Under the pieces are notes generated by a model, which ran no database searches, was not told the origin of the DNA, and saw only the letters and a list, made by a program, of their open reading frames with translations. Shown piece by piece: positions 1 to 7,960 of a DNA stretch of 17,478 bases. Source of the DNA: an uncultured Dorea sp. (GTDB taxonomy: Bacteria; Bacillota; Clostridia; Lachnospirales; Lachnospiraceae); contig CAJTOH010000057.1 in NCBI GenBank assembly GCA_910577685.1, positions 233 to 17,710 of the forward strand, in the 5' to 3' direction. How positions within the stretch are numbered: the stretch's first letter is position 1; each line of letters starts with the position of its first letter. The position numbers and the translations under genes are program-made.

Positions 1-67
1 TAAAGAAAAAACAAACGTTTCAATAAATAATGATCTCAGTATAACAAATCTATGTGAGATTTACTAG

Positions 68-325
68 ACGCCATCTTTTGAAGCGCTTACTCTCATCCTG
101 TGTACGTTTCCGTTTCTGAGCAGGATCATCCCGCTGCCCGGGCTCTGCACCCTCTTCCCTGACCGGCTGATGGATATCTTCAACATGCTCCACGACTTTT
201 CACTGTATGAAATCGGCGGGACGGTAATGGATGCTGTGGTGATCGTGTTTCCGGTGTATTTTCTGGCTTGTGTTGTGCTGCAGCCGGTGGTGTATGGGGT
301 ATTTAAGAGGGTGGAGGTGAAGTAG
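68..325 (+). pseudogene. C-terminal remnant of an integral membrane protein (possibly ABC-2-type permease)
   Basis: An open frame of about 85 codons runs from just after an in-frame TAG (65-67) to a TAG at 323-325, with no credible start codon or ribosome site at its left end. The translation is hydrophobic, with two membrane-like stretches (around LILCTFPFL and VVIVFPVYFLACVVL), and ends in a short basic tail (VFKRVEVK). That looks like the last part of a polytopic membrane protein. The tail resembles those of ABC-2 permeases, but I cannot assign the family firmly. Base composition is far richer in GC than the neighbouring operon (37 of 60 in row 121-180), while the first 67 bases are AT-rich. 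The 5' part of the gene therefore seems to have been cut away by a rearrangement near base 68. It points toward the end of the polysaccharide operon. Confidence 0.5.
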
Positions 326-577
326 GGGGGGGAGATATCTCACCTTCATAAAACTTTTGCACATGAAACCTTGCAAGGGTCGAATCATGTTGCTCTTTTT
401 CAGCTAGAAATTATAAATAATTTTGAAAGCCGGGGGCTCAAGCAGTATATTAGAGCAACAGCTCTTATATACTGCCTAACTCATGCCAAAAGCTTATTTG
501 AGAAAATAAGGGCAATAAACATTGTAGAATGGAAAGATATTATAGAAAGCTTTAAGGCTAATCAGGCAAATTAAAAA
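326..577 (+). other. Open stretch of unknown nature downstream of the permease remnant
   Basis: The same frame as the upstream remnant stays open from its stop codon to a TAA at 575-577. The only starts are non-ATG (for example TTG at 371), with no ribosome site. The translation resembles no family I know. The stretch is AT-richer than the remnant, contains a run of eight G (325-332) and encloses a 15-bp inverted repeat at 442-475. It may be a decayed gene or non-coding DNA. I do not call it a gene. Confidence 0.25.
442..475. repeat. 15-bp inverted repeat with 4-base loop
   Basis: The left arm GCAGTATATTAGAGC (442-456) and the right arm GCTCTTATATACTGC (461-475) are complementary except at one position, and enclose the loop AACA. 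Either strand would fold into a stable stem. No run of T follows on either side, so it is not a canonical intrinsic terminator. It lies about 200 bases beyond the last gene of the minus-strand operon and could protect or end that transcript, or be a small mobile-element relic. Confidence 0.7.
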
Positions 578-677
578 TAACGCCAGATTGTAATTTGTAA
601 TGCCAGAAGCAATATATCAATTAGTGTTACACCTATAAACCACTTCCACATCGTTATATTCCGCCAAAATAGTTTAC
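578..677. other. Gap after the last operon gene: no clear terminator
   Basis: These 100 bases beyond the last minus-strand gene are AT-rich. I see short direct repeats in the minus-strand reading (CTGGCATTA and CTGGCGTTA; ATTACAA twice in tandem), but no GC-rich stem followed by a T-run and no gene. Confidence 0.4.
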
Positions 678-2024
678 TTACTTCCCAATAATTAATTTTA
701 CTGCTTCAAACAATGTAGATGCTGTTTCATCTTGTCCATAATTACCAGTATTAATCAAAACAGTCCTACAACCAGCCGCTTTTCCAGCTTTAATATCTCT
801 CTCTTCGTCCCCAATCATCCAGGAATTAGACAGATCAATATTGAAATCCTCTGCTGCACGTATTAGCAAACCTGGCTTAGGTTTTCGACAATTACATTCT
901 ATTTTTAATTCCGTGATTTCACCTTCAAATCCATTATCTGGATGGTGAGGACAATAATAAATAGCATCTATATATGCGCCCTCTTTACCTAGCAATGTTT
1001 CCATTTTATTATGTATAAGCTTTAGAGACTCTATCGTCACCTCACCTCTCGCTATTACTGGCTGATTTGTAACAACAATAGCTAAATATTCCGAATTATT
1101 TATCTTTCTTACAGCTTCAGTAACTCCCTGTAGCAAGCTAAATTCCTCAACATCTCGCAAAAATCCAACATGTTTATTGATTGTTCCGTCACGATCAAGG
1201 AACAACGCCCGTTGTTTATTTTTCAAATTTTTCATATAAACTCTTCCGGAAGAGAAATCATTTTTTACAGCACAATACCGTTCTGGTGTCCCCATATCCT
1301 TCACATATTCTGGTGAATCATAAGCAAACATTTTCCCTGTAGATGCCAGAGGTTTTAGAATATCACGATCCAAATCAACTTTCCTTATTTTCCCTTCCCT
1401 ATTTTTCTTTCCAATCGAGGAAGTATCGATTTTTTTCGTTTCAAATATATCTGTATTCAATATATGCAATCCTGCATTAACTCTATTTTTATAATATGCA
1501 GGTCTAGCATCTTCTTTCGTCAGCCAATCTTTCACTCTATGTGTATCATCAGTAATAATTAATCCACTATCATAAGGATGACTATTAGGATGGGTAAATA
1601 GCGTAGCCAATGCCTTATGCTCCTTATGAAATAACACAAAGCGATTAAAGTCCACATCAAATACTGTATCCGCATTTAAAAGTATAAAATCACTCCCTGC
1701 TTCCCCAAGTTCCTCGTGTTCCCACAATTTAAATAATGCTCCAGCATTTCCAATAGGTTCCTCTTCGTAATAGTATCTTATCCTTACTCCAAATGGTTTT
1801 CGTGTTACAGGAGATATTCTGCTCCCATCACCAAAATAGTTCATAATAACTTTTCCAAGATGAGATACTGTAATAATTATATCTTCAAACCCTTGACGCT
1901 TTAAAGATTCAATTTCATACTCCAATACTGGTTTATTATTTATTTTGATCATAGGCTTAGGAATATCGGAAGCAATAGAACTAATCCTTGTCCCCTTTCC
2001 TCCTGCCATAATAACTGTTTTCAT
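678..2024 (-). CDS. hddC-gmhB: Fused heptose-1-phosphate guanylyltransferase (HddC) and heptose-bisphosphate phosphatase (GmhB)
   Basis: This 448-residue protein joins two enzymes of the GDP-heptose pathway. Residues 1 to about 250 are a sugar-phosphate nucleotidyltransferase: MAGGKGTR at 6-13, KPVLEYE at 31-37 and LNADT at 116-120. Residues 270-448 are a HAD-type phosphatase of the GmhB family: catalytic DRDGT at 277-281, VTNQP at 318-322, GDEERD at 405-410, and the zinc loop with C358/H360 and C377/C379 that marks GmhB. Expected roles are removal of the 7-phosphate from D-glycero-D-manno-heptose 1,7-bisphosphate, then transfer of GMP to the 1-phosphate. GDP rather than another nucleotide is inferred from the hddA and gmhA genes upstream. 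The ATG has a good AGGAG site. It is the last gene of the operon, 98 bases after its neighbour. In the Gram-positive pathway I know best (Aneurinibacillus) the two activities are separate proteins. Confidence 0.85.
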   Translation of the reverse strand: MKTVIMAGGKGTRISSIASDIPKPMIKINNKPVLEYEIESLKRQGFEDIIITVSHLGKVIMNYFGDGSRISPVTRKPFGVRIRYYYEEEPIGNAGALFKLWEHEELGEAGSDFILLNADTVFDVDFNRFVLFHKEHKALATLFTHPNSHPYDSGLIITDDTHRVKDWLTKEDARPAYYKNRVNAGLHILNTDIFETKKIDTSSIGKKNREGKIRKVDLDRDILKPLASTGKMFAYDSPEYVKDMGTPERYCAVKNDFSSGRVYMKNLKNKQRALFLDRDGTINKHVGFLRDVEEFSLLQGVTEAVRKINNSEYLAIVVTNQPVIARGEVTIESLKLIHNKMETLLGKEGAYIDAIYYCPHHPDNGFEGEITELKIECNCRKPKPGLLIRAAEDFNIDLSNSWMIGDEERDIKAGKAAGCRTVLINTGNYGQDETASTLFEAVKLIIGK

Positions 2025-2058
2025 TTATTACGCTCCTACAAATATACAATTTTCCATT

Positions 2059-2087
2059 CGGTTGTTCATTAACTTTACGAACAACTG
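2059..2087. repeat. Inverted repeat in the gap before hddC-gmhB
   Basis: GTTGTTC (2061-2067) and GAACAAC (2079-2085) are perfectly complementary, and the stem extends by one G-T and one C-G pair to 2059-2087. A second small inverted repeat, TATAGC/GCTATA, sits at 2090-2095 and 2106-2111. Neither is followed by a T-run on the minus strand, so they look like mRNA stems in an unusually long intergenic gap rather than a terminator. They may affect processing or translation of the last gene. Confidence 0.5.
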
Positions 2088-2122
2088 TTTATAGCTCTCA
2101 TAAATGCTATAGAAAATTCCAT

Positions 2123-3190
2123 TCATCTAAATATTATTTTTTCAATCTGATTCATTTGTTTTAATATCTTTTCATCAGAATGATCTTTAAAAAACATTTT
2201 AAAATCTATTTCATTATAATTATTTCTCTTTAATAGAATAAGTTGATTCAAGAAATCCTCTCCAGTAATTATTGCTTTACATATATCCGGATATCTTTCT
2301 TCATATGCTCTTACAATCTGTATATCATTTCCGATTACATATTTATAGTTCGAAATACCATCCAACAACTGTCCACTAACTCGTAAATGATAATTGTTAT
2401 TATAACAAACAAATAAAACCGAAGCTCGGCCTAGCAACTCATTGTACTCTTGTTCAGATAAATAATTAGGGTTAACAATTATATTTTCATTTTCATACTT
2501 TATTTTTGAACTTTTGAGATATAAGTACACATTATTTTTTTTAAGAATATGCTTTTTTTCTTCTAATGAAATAATTTCCGAAAAAAAATCATCGCTGGCA
2601 CCTCTTCCTATGCTTATGCACAAAAACTTATTCTGATATTCTTTCCATAGTGAAGGTTCCTTTAGTACTCTTCTTTCATGTGGATGAATCAGTTCAAAAA
2701 TCCGATCAGAAATCCCTGGATACCACTCCATCATCCCTTTTTTTATAAATGAATCAAGGGTAAGATGTACATATCTCTTTACAAAAATATAAAAAAAGAT
2801 TTTGTATGGATATCTTCGCGAAAGATCCAAATCATCATGATGTAAAATCCACATTTTGTTATAATTCCGAAAGAAGAATGGCCATAAAGGCGTAACCCAA
2901 TAGCTAAATGTAGACATAATAATAATATCAAATTTTAATTTTTTATCTAATTTCTTTATTTCCGTCAGAATATTTATTGCAGAAAATGTTCTTGTCAATT
3001 TTTTAATCCAAAATTCTTTTGTATCAATATAAAAATGCTGTATAATATTTGGTGAAAGATCAAAATACCAATCAGAAAAACATAGGGTATGAACCTCATA
3101 CTTTTTCATAAAAATTTCCATGAATAATTTATTCATTTTTTTATGTCCAACATGATTAGATAGTCCTTCCACAAAGAGTATTTTTTTCAA
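2123..3190 (-). CDS. GT-B-type glycosyltransferase of the capsule locus
   Basis: The 355-residue product shows the broad pattern of a GT-B glycosyltransferase. It has an N-terminal KKILFVEGLSNHVG segment, a buried strand FDIIIMSTFSYWVTPL, and a C-terminal half with LLGRASVLFVCYNN, then a VSGQLLDGISNYKYVIGND region like the donor-site region of GT4-like enzymes. No membrane segment is evident. It would add one sugar to the lipid-linked repeat unit; donor and acceptor are unknown. I chose the TTG at 3190 because a G-rich ribosome site lies directly upstream. An in-frame TTG at 3238 would add 16 residues but has no ribosome site. It follows the flippase gene closely and is more AT-rich than the heptose genes. 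Confidence 0.7.
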   Translation of the reverse strand: MKKILFVEGLSNHVGHKKMNKLFMEIFMKKYEVHTLCFSDWYFDLSPNIIQHFYIDTKEFWIKKLTRTFSAINILTEIKKLDKKLKFDIIIMSTFSYWVTPLWPFFFRNYNKMWILHHDDLDLSRRYPYKIFFYIFVKRYVHLTLDSFIKKGMMEWYPGISDRIFELIHPHERRVLKEPSLWKEYQNKFLCISIGRGASDDFFSEIISLEEKKHILKKNNVYLYLKSSKIKYENENIIVNPNYLSEQEYNELLGRASVLFVCYNNNYHLRVSGQLLDGISNYKYVIGNDIQIVRAYEERYPDICKAIITGEDFLNQLILLKRNNYNEIDFKMFFKDHSDEKILKQMNQIEKIIFR

Positions 3191-3193
3191 CTT

Positions 3194-3203
3194 CTCCCCC
3201 CCT
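3194..3203 (-). promoter_or_regulatory. Ribosome-binding site containing a seven-G run
   Basis: In the minus-strand reading, A then seven G then AG lies 3 bases before the TTG at 3190 (about 6 bases if the AGGGGG part pairs). It is the only G-rich stretch in a very AT-rich neighbourhood and supports the TTG start. A homopolymer of this length can change length during replication, which would alter spacing or strength of the site. Confidence 0.5.
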
Positions 3204-3247
3204 ATGTAAATAGATTTTTTAACTTCTATTTGATTCAAACTATGAAA

Positions 3248-4693
3248 TCACTTATAATTATCTCGAATCATTTGAATCAATGATAAAATTATATTTCGAT
3301 AGTATATAATTACTATTACTATTATTAAGCATAATATATATCTCACTAATACAAATTCATATAAGAAGCTGGCCACAATACTTACCGAAAATATTAGAAA
3401 CAATTGACTTATATATATTCGATTACTAAACAAATATCTACCCTCAGATTTATAAAAAATAATCTGTGAAAAAAGTAAATGACCAATGCCGTAAATCATA
3501 TAACTAATGAGTGTAGTATATCCTGCAGCCACAAATCCAAATTTTGGAATCAGAATATAATTTAATCCTATATTACATAAAGCACCCACAATTGAAATAT
3601 ACATTGTGAACTTATTCTTTTCATAAAAAAATTCAATATTTGCACATATTGTATACCAAAACAGAATAAAAATGCTACAACATACTGGTGGTATAACATA
3701 TATAGAAGGGGCATAAGATTTCCCCGCAAAAATATTGATCATCTCCGGAGCCAATATAATAAATATTGAAAGTGGAATTATTAATATCATGCCAATAGCA
3801 GTAGTTACCTTCCTTACATATTCAAATTTTTTATGTTTAAAAGATTGATACATCCATGGAACCAATGCCTGATTTATACTTGTAGTTAGCATTGTCAATA
3901 TCATTCCCATCCCATATGCTACACTATATAATCCCGCATAGGAATAGCCTTGCATTTTTTCAATCATAATGCGATCTGATGAGTTTAAAATATACTCAGA
4001 CAAATAATGAGGAAGTAATGGAATATTAAATATTAATGCGAATTTTGCATGCTCAATGTTAAATTTCCATTTTCCATTTATACAATTAATCAGATAAAAA
4101 ATAAGTCCATATATTATTTGCACCCATATAAGCGCATATATTCTGGCCTCCCCCTTATTGTCACTACTTAAGACAGCAATAATACCTATGATTGGATTTA
4201 CAATCGCAAAAATGATTGTTGCAATTACAAAACCTTTATATTGATACTTATACCGTTCCTTAATGCTCCAATAAGAAATGGGTGTAGACAAAAGCAATTC
4301 AGCGAACATTCCTATTGTTATAGTTGTGGATAATCCCGTAAAGCTTTCGACCTGTTTCCTAAAAATCATATATATAGAACAAAGTATAAATGTTAAAATG
4401 GTTGTTATATATTGCATCGTAAGAGCATATTCATTCATTTTATCACTATACTTATTTAAACCTTTATTATATACTCCTGCATATAGCCTAAGTGAAACCA
4501 ATATTTCAATTATAGACTGCCAAGACATAAAAACTGAAAACTGTCCATACTCTTCTTGACTCATCAATCTGGTAAATATAGGAACAGTAATAATATTAAT
4601 TCCTCTTTGAATACATGTACATATAAAAATCCACATCGTTAATTTTAGTGGTAATGACATACCTTTATATTTATTTAACAACTTATCAATCAT
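3248..4693 (-). CDS. wzx: Wzx-type polysaccharide flippase
   Basis: A 481-residue polytopic membrane protein with about 12 to 14 hydrophobic segments along its whole length and short basic loops. Its size and start (LPLKLTMWIFICTCIQRGIN, then IITVPIFTRLMSQEEYGQFS near residues 34-53) are typical of Wzx/oligosaccharide flippases of the MATE-like superfamily. Family members move undecaprenyl-diphosphate-linked repeat units across the cytoplasmic membrane. It starts 10 bases after the FrhB-like gene, and its stop lies about 60 bases before the next glycosyltransferase start. The ribosome site is weak (AT-rich with only AAAGAAA), suggesting coupling to the upstream gene. It pairs functionally with the Wzy-like protein at 7961-9439. 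Confidence 0.88.
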   Translation of the reverse strand: MIDKLLNKYKGMSLPLKLTMWIFICTCIQRGINIITVPIFTRLMSQEEYGQFSVFMSWQSIIEILVSLRLYAGVYNKGLNKYSDKMNEYALTMQYITTILTFILCSIYMIFRKQVESFTGLSTTITIGMFAELLLSTPISYWSIKERYKYQYKGFVIATIIFAIVNPIIGIIAVLSSDNKGEARIYALIWVQIIYGLIFYLINCINGKWKFNIEHAKFALIFNIPLLPHYLSEYILNSSDRIMIEKMQGYSYAGLYSVAYGMGMILTMLTTSINQALVPWMYQSFKHKKFEYVRKVTTAIGMILIIPLSIFIILAPEMINIFAGKSYAPSIYVIPPVCCSIFILFWYTICANIEFFYEKNKFTMYISIVGALCNIGLNYILIPKFGFVAAGYTTLISYMIYGIGHLLFSQIIFYKSEGRYLFSNRIYISQLFLIFSVSIVASFLYEFVLVRYILCLIIVIVIIYYRNIILSLIQMIRDNYK

Positions 4694-4703
4694 AATATTA
4701 AAC

Positions 4704-5876
4704 TTATTTTTTTCTTTTCAAGATATATAAACCTTTCCAGACACATACTTTTATAATATCGCTTATAAAAGAAATACCATCCGTAAGTAACATCGCTTTT
4801 ATAAATCCTTTTTTGGGATATCTTTGTATAAACCTAACATGTTTTGTAGTACGCGGAAACGATTTTTTCAAAGATATTCCTTCAATAAGAGCTTCATCCA
4901 CTGAACGTTCTTCTATTTTAAGCTCTTTATAAATCAGATCTAATAATTGAGAACCTTTATATGTATTTTCCAATATTATAGAAACTCTTGTGGGATCATC
5001 TGAATAGTACACATGTTTTCCTAACCCGATAAAATCTCCTATACTCATATCCCCACTTCGATGAACTGATTTGAACTTACATTGATAACAAGATTCTCTA
5101 AAAGTAATTCCTTTTAAAAAACCTCTGAAATATAAAGAAAATAGAGAGGGAACTCTATAAACTATATTTTTACCATTCCACAAACAAAAGACAAAATCAC
5201 ACCGTGGTAAATTACTGCGAAATGAGACCCCAGTATGTTTTTGTCTTTTCAAATTGTTCTTACATACGAACCCAATATATTCTGCCAAATACTTTGCTGG
5301 CGATACTCCGTGGCAGAGAAGATCAACCGTATATAATTTTTCATATTCATCCGTTATATAATTTTTAAGTCCGGCAACTTGGCATGGTGTTCCTATAAAT
5401 AATACAGCATTGCCACACTTTAGTTCATTTTCTATATCCTTATATGCATTATTCATATGACTTTGAGCATAAAATGAACCTTTAAAATTTTCAATATCGG
5501 CTAAGTTATTACATTTTCGTACTATAGGATACCCTTCTGACATTGTTGTAGAGTAAAAACTGCCTTTCCATGTTAAAATGAACATTTCTGCTAAGGTTGC
5601 CCCAATTCCTCCAGAAGCGCTTGTCTTTCGCTTTTCAGCATTTGTACGAAATGCCGCATATACAACTCCTATTTTTTCATTTTTATTTTGGCAAACTACT
5701 GGACAATTGTCTATGCACTTACCACAATTAATACATTGATTGCTATCAACATATGGATGTAACTCAGAATATATATTTTCATCCATAAATAAAGCTTTTG
5801 TAGGGCAGGTAGCTACGCACGCTCCACATCCTGTACAATCATTTTCATTAATTATATTTAAAATATTTTTATCCAT
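4704..5876 (-). CDS. Iron-sulfur FrhB/F420-hydrogenase beta-subunit-like protein
   Basis: 390 residues. The N-terminus carries two [4Fe-4S] ferredoxin motifs: C14, C17, C20, C24 and C48, C51, C54, C58, each followed by P. The rest matches the coenzyme F420 hydrogenase/dehydrogenase beta-subunit pattern, with KTSASGG, FIGTPCQVAGL, LLCHGVSP and the CYQCKFKSVHRSGDMSIGDF cluster. Proteins of this type in polysaccharide loci are commonly found next to pyruvyl transferases. Their reaction there is not established, although a flavin- and iron-sulfur-dependent redox step on a sugar or its substituent is plausible. Its ATG lies inside the end of the pyruvyl-transferase gene (8-base overlap) with an AGGTG site, so the two are translationally coupled. 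Bases favour A and T as in the rest of the downstream half of the operon. Confidence 0.85.
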   Translation of the reverse strand: MDKNILNIINENDCTGCGACVATCPTKALFMDENIYSELHPYVDSNQCINCGKCIDNCPVVCQNKNEKIGVVYAAFRTNAEKRKTSASGGIGATLAEMFILTWKGSFYSTTMSEGYPIVRKCNNLADIENFKGSFYAQSHMNNAYKDIENELKCGNAVLFIGTPCQVAGLKNYITDEYEKLYTVDLLCHGVSPAKYLAEYIGFVCKNNLKRQKHTGVSFRSNLPRCDFVFCLWNGKNIVYRVPSLFSLYFRGFLKGITFRESCYQCKFKSVHRSGDMSIGDFIGLGKHVYYSDDPTRVSIILENTYKGSQLLDLIYKELKIEERSVDEALIEGISLKKSFPRTTKHVRFIQRYPKKGFIKAMLLTDGISFISDIIKVCVWKGLYILKRKK

Positions 5877-6999
5877 TTTTCACCTGCAAAATATCAAGAT
5901 TATTCTTCAAAAACTTCTTAGATTCTACTACATTTTTTATAATTTTGTCATTAATATCCTCGAAATCAATTTTTTCACTTATATCAAAATGTACATTATC
6001 TACTAATCTATTCTGCAATCCATATTCATCTAAAATCTCATGAATCCGACTATGTTCTGACTTAACACTACTCTCCAAAAATCTTTTTAGAACATAAAAT
6101 TTCTTATTAAATATAAGTGACAGTACTATACCATGATAAGAATCTGTAATCACTAAAGAAGCACTCATTAATAGTAAAATAAAATCTTCTGGCCCGGCAT
6201 CTTCTATAACATAATCTCCTTCAACTTTCCCTTCTAAAGATATGATAACTAGTGGATATCCTGTCTTCTTTCTAATTTTATTCGAAAAATTCGTATAAAA
6301 GTTTTTTACATCTACAAAATAGCAAAAAATATACTCTTTTGGAATTTTTTTGTTATAGTCTGAAATTCCTGCAAAGTCAATCCACTCATTTTTACTAAGC
6401 AAAAATACTGGATCCACTACTACAGTAGCTTTTTTATTTGAGATTCTCTCTACCATTTCTGCTGCTTGCTTTTCTCTCACTCCTATTGAATCATACTCTT
6501 TCCAAAAAGTAGAATATATTTTTCGTAATCGTGATGGAATCTCAGATACCCCTATGCTTGTTCCATAAGAAATTTTACCAATGTTATCTTCATGATACAG
6601 AAAATCCAAAAGTGAGCTTCTGGATATGTAATTAGGATTCCATATCTGATCTCCTCCTGAGATAAAGGTTATAAAATCATTTTTAATTGCATTCCATGAT
6701 TTCCTATTTCTTATACTCAAATATGTAAAGTTATTTTCAAACTTTTCTAATTTATTACTTTTACTAACATTTATATTATTTTTAGATTTTTTATTCATAT
6801 CTTTTACTATTAGAATGAAACTTTTTTGTTTTAAATATATCCAATTTAAAACACATTTAATGTGATATGGAGCGCGGAACATCTTTAAAATACAAACATC
6901 ATATCCCAGACTTTTAATATATCTATATAAAGCATATGCCTGAAAACACGTTCCATAATTTGTGCTTTTACTCCACGTAACAATACATACTTTTTTCAT
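5869..6999 (-). CDS. Polysaccharide pyruvyl transferase family protein
   Basis: This 376-residue protein fits the polysaccharide pyruvyl transferase (CsaB/WcaK-like) family. It opens with the characteristic strand-turn region VCIVTWSKSTNYGTCFQAYAL, followed by FISGGDQIWNPNY, SYGTSIGV, and near the C-terminus ITDSYHGIVLSLIF, the family signature usually written TDSxHG. Members transfer pyruvate from phosphoenolpyruvate to form a ketal on a glycan, although some relatives in these loci have unproven chemistry. It is preceded by 60 bases after the GT2 gene, with AAGGGA as ribosome site, and overlaps the FrhB-like gene by 8 bases. The pairing of these two suggests a shared modification step on the repeat unit. 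Confidence 0.85.
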   Translation of the reverse strand: MKKVCIVTWSKSTNYGTCFQAYALYRYIKSLGYDVCILKMFRAPYHIKCVLNWIYLKQKSFILIVKDMNKKSKNNINVSKSNKLEKFENNFTYLSIRNRKSWNAIKNDFITFISGGDQIWNPNYISRSSLLDFLYHEDNIGKISYGTSIGVSEIPSRLRKIYSTFWKEYDSIGVREKQAAEMVERISNKKATVVVDPVFLLSKNEWIDFAGISDYNKKIPKEYIFCYFVDVKNFYTNFSNKIRKKTGYPLVIISLEGKVEGDYVIEDAGPEDFILLLMSASLVITDSYHGIVLSLIFNKKFYVLKRFLESSVKSEHSRIHEILDEYGLQNRLVDNVHFDISEKIDFEDINDKIIKNVVESKKFLKNNLDILQVKNG

Positions 7000-7059
7000 A
7001 CCGATCCCTTGTTCCTTTTGTTTTTACAACAATGTTCTTATTCATCTATTTTTCTGACA

Positions 7060-7941
7060 TTATCCCTTGATATTAAGCAATATGGTTCCTTCTAATCTGA
7101 GCAAGTAACAAAGTCCCCAATTTAGAATTTGTAATATTTTCTTATTTGATTGATAGTTGTTGAAATAGTATACTGATGAATTAAATATATGATTAATTTT
7201 CACTTTACTTGAAAGCGTCTTTTGTGTCGTCACAGATCCATAATGCAAATAGCAGATACTTGAATCCACACCTATCTTCTGACCTATTTTATCAATCTTT
7301 TTAGCTAATATATCTTCCTCACAATACATGAAAACATTCTCATCCAATAATCCTATCGTCTGTAAATCACTTTTTCTTATAAAAAATAAACTACCTTCCA
7401 CTGCACCTACTCTAAAAAAATCTTTTTTACTTTCTAATTTTTGCATAACATAATTGTGATATGCTTTCGGTTTTAGTAAATGATCTACTAGGCGCGACGA
7501 AAAAAATTTCATTTGAAAGTATTGTAAAATCGTATACTCAGGCCAAAAAGGATGGCTTCCCACATTTCCATTTGCATCTACCTGTAATCCAGATATAATA
7601 GAGTAATTATTGCGTTTTTCAAATCGTTTTTTTATTTTTTCAACAAAATCATCGTTAAACTCCACATCAGAGTTTGCAATGCCGATGATATCTACATCTG
7701 TATTGTTTATAAGATATCTGATTCCCAAATTATTCCCCTTTGAATATCCTCCATTTTCCAATGCACGAATCACAACTACTTTATCTGATTCATATTCTAA
7801 TATTTTTTTATAAGAGTCATCTGTAGAGTGATTATCAACTACTACTATTTTGTCTAAGGAATCGAATCTGTGTATAATATTTAATAAATTACTAGTCATA
7901 TCATAATCATTGTAGTTTAAAATTACAATTCCACATTTCAT
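7060..7941 (-). CDS. GT2-family glycosyltransferase (rhamnosyltransferase-like)
   Basis: 293 residues from the chosen start. The GT-A fold is clear: CGIVILNYND at the start, VVVDNHSTDDS, GGYSKGNNLGI, ANSDVEF in the metal/nucleotide position, then GAVEGSLFFIRKSDL, GLLDEN and YCEEDILAKK. This set is typical of GT2 enzymes annotated as rhamnosyltransferases or WbbL-like, but the donor cannot be fixed from sequence. The ATG at 7941 has a good AAAGGTG ribosome site 7 to 8 bases upstream and places the conserved strand at the N-terminus. The longer in-frame start at 7992 would overlap the Wzy gene and add 17 residues unlike the family. No membrane anchor is evident. Confidence 0.85.
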   Translation of the reverse strand: MKCGIVILNYNDYDMTSNLLNIIHRFDSLDKIVVVDNHSTDDSYKKILEYESDKVVVIRALENGGYSKGNNLGIRYLINNTDVDIIGIANSDVEFNDDFVEKIKKRFEKRNNYSIISGLQVDANGNVGSHPFWPEYTILQYFQMKFFSSRLVDHLLKPKAYHNYVMQKLESKKDFFRVGAVEGSLFFIRKSDLQTIGLLDENVFMYCEEDILAKKIDKIGQKIGVDSSICYLHYGSVTTQKTLSSKVKINHIFNSSVYYFNNYQSNKKILQILNWGLCYLLRLEGTILLNIKG

Positions 7942-7960
7942 TGCTCTCACACCTTTTATG

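Noticed and set aside
325..332. Run of eight G as a phase-variation tract
   Set aside because: It begins in the stop codon of a truncated gene, so slippage would not switch a functional product.
442..475. Inverted repeat as the operon's intrinsic terminator
   Set aside because: The stem is strong but AT-rich in the middle and has no T-run on the minus-strand transcript; kept as a repeat only.
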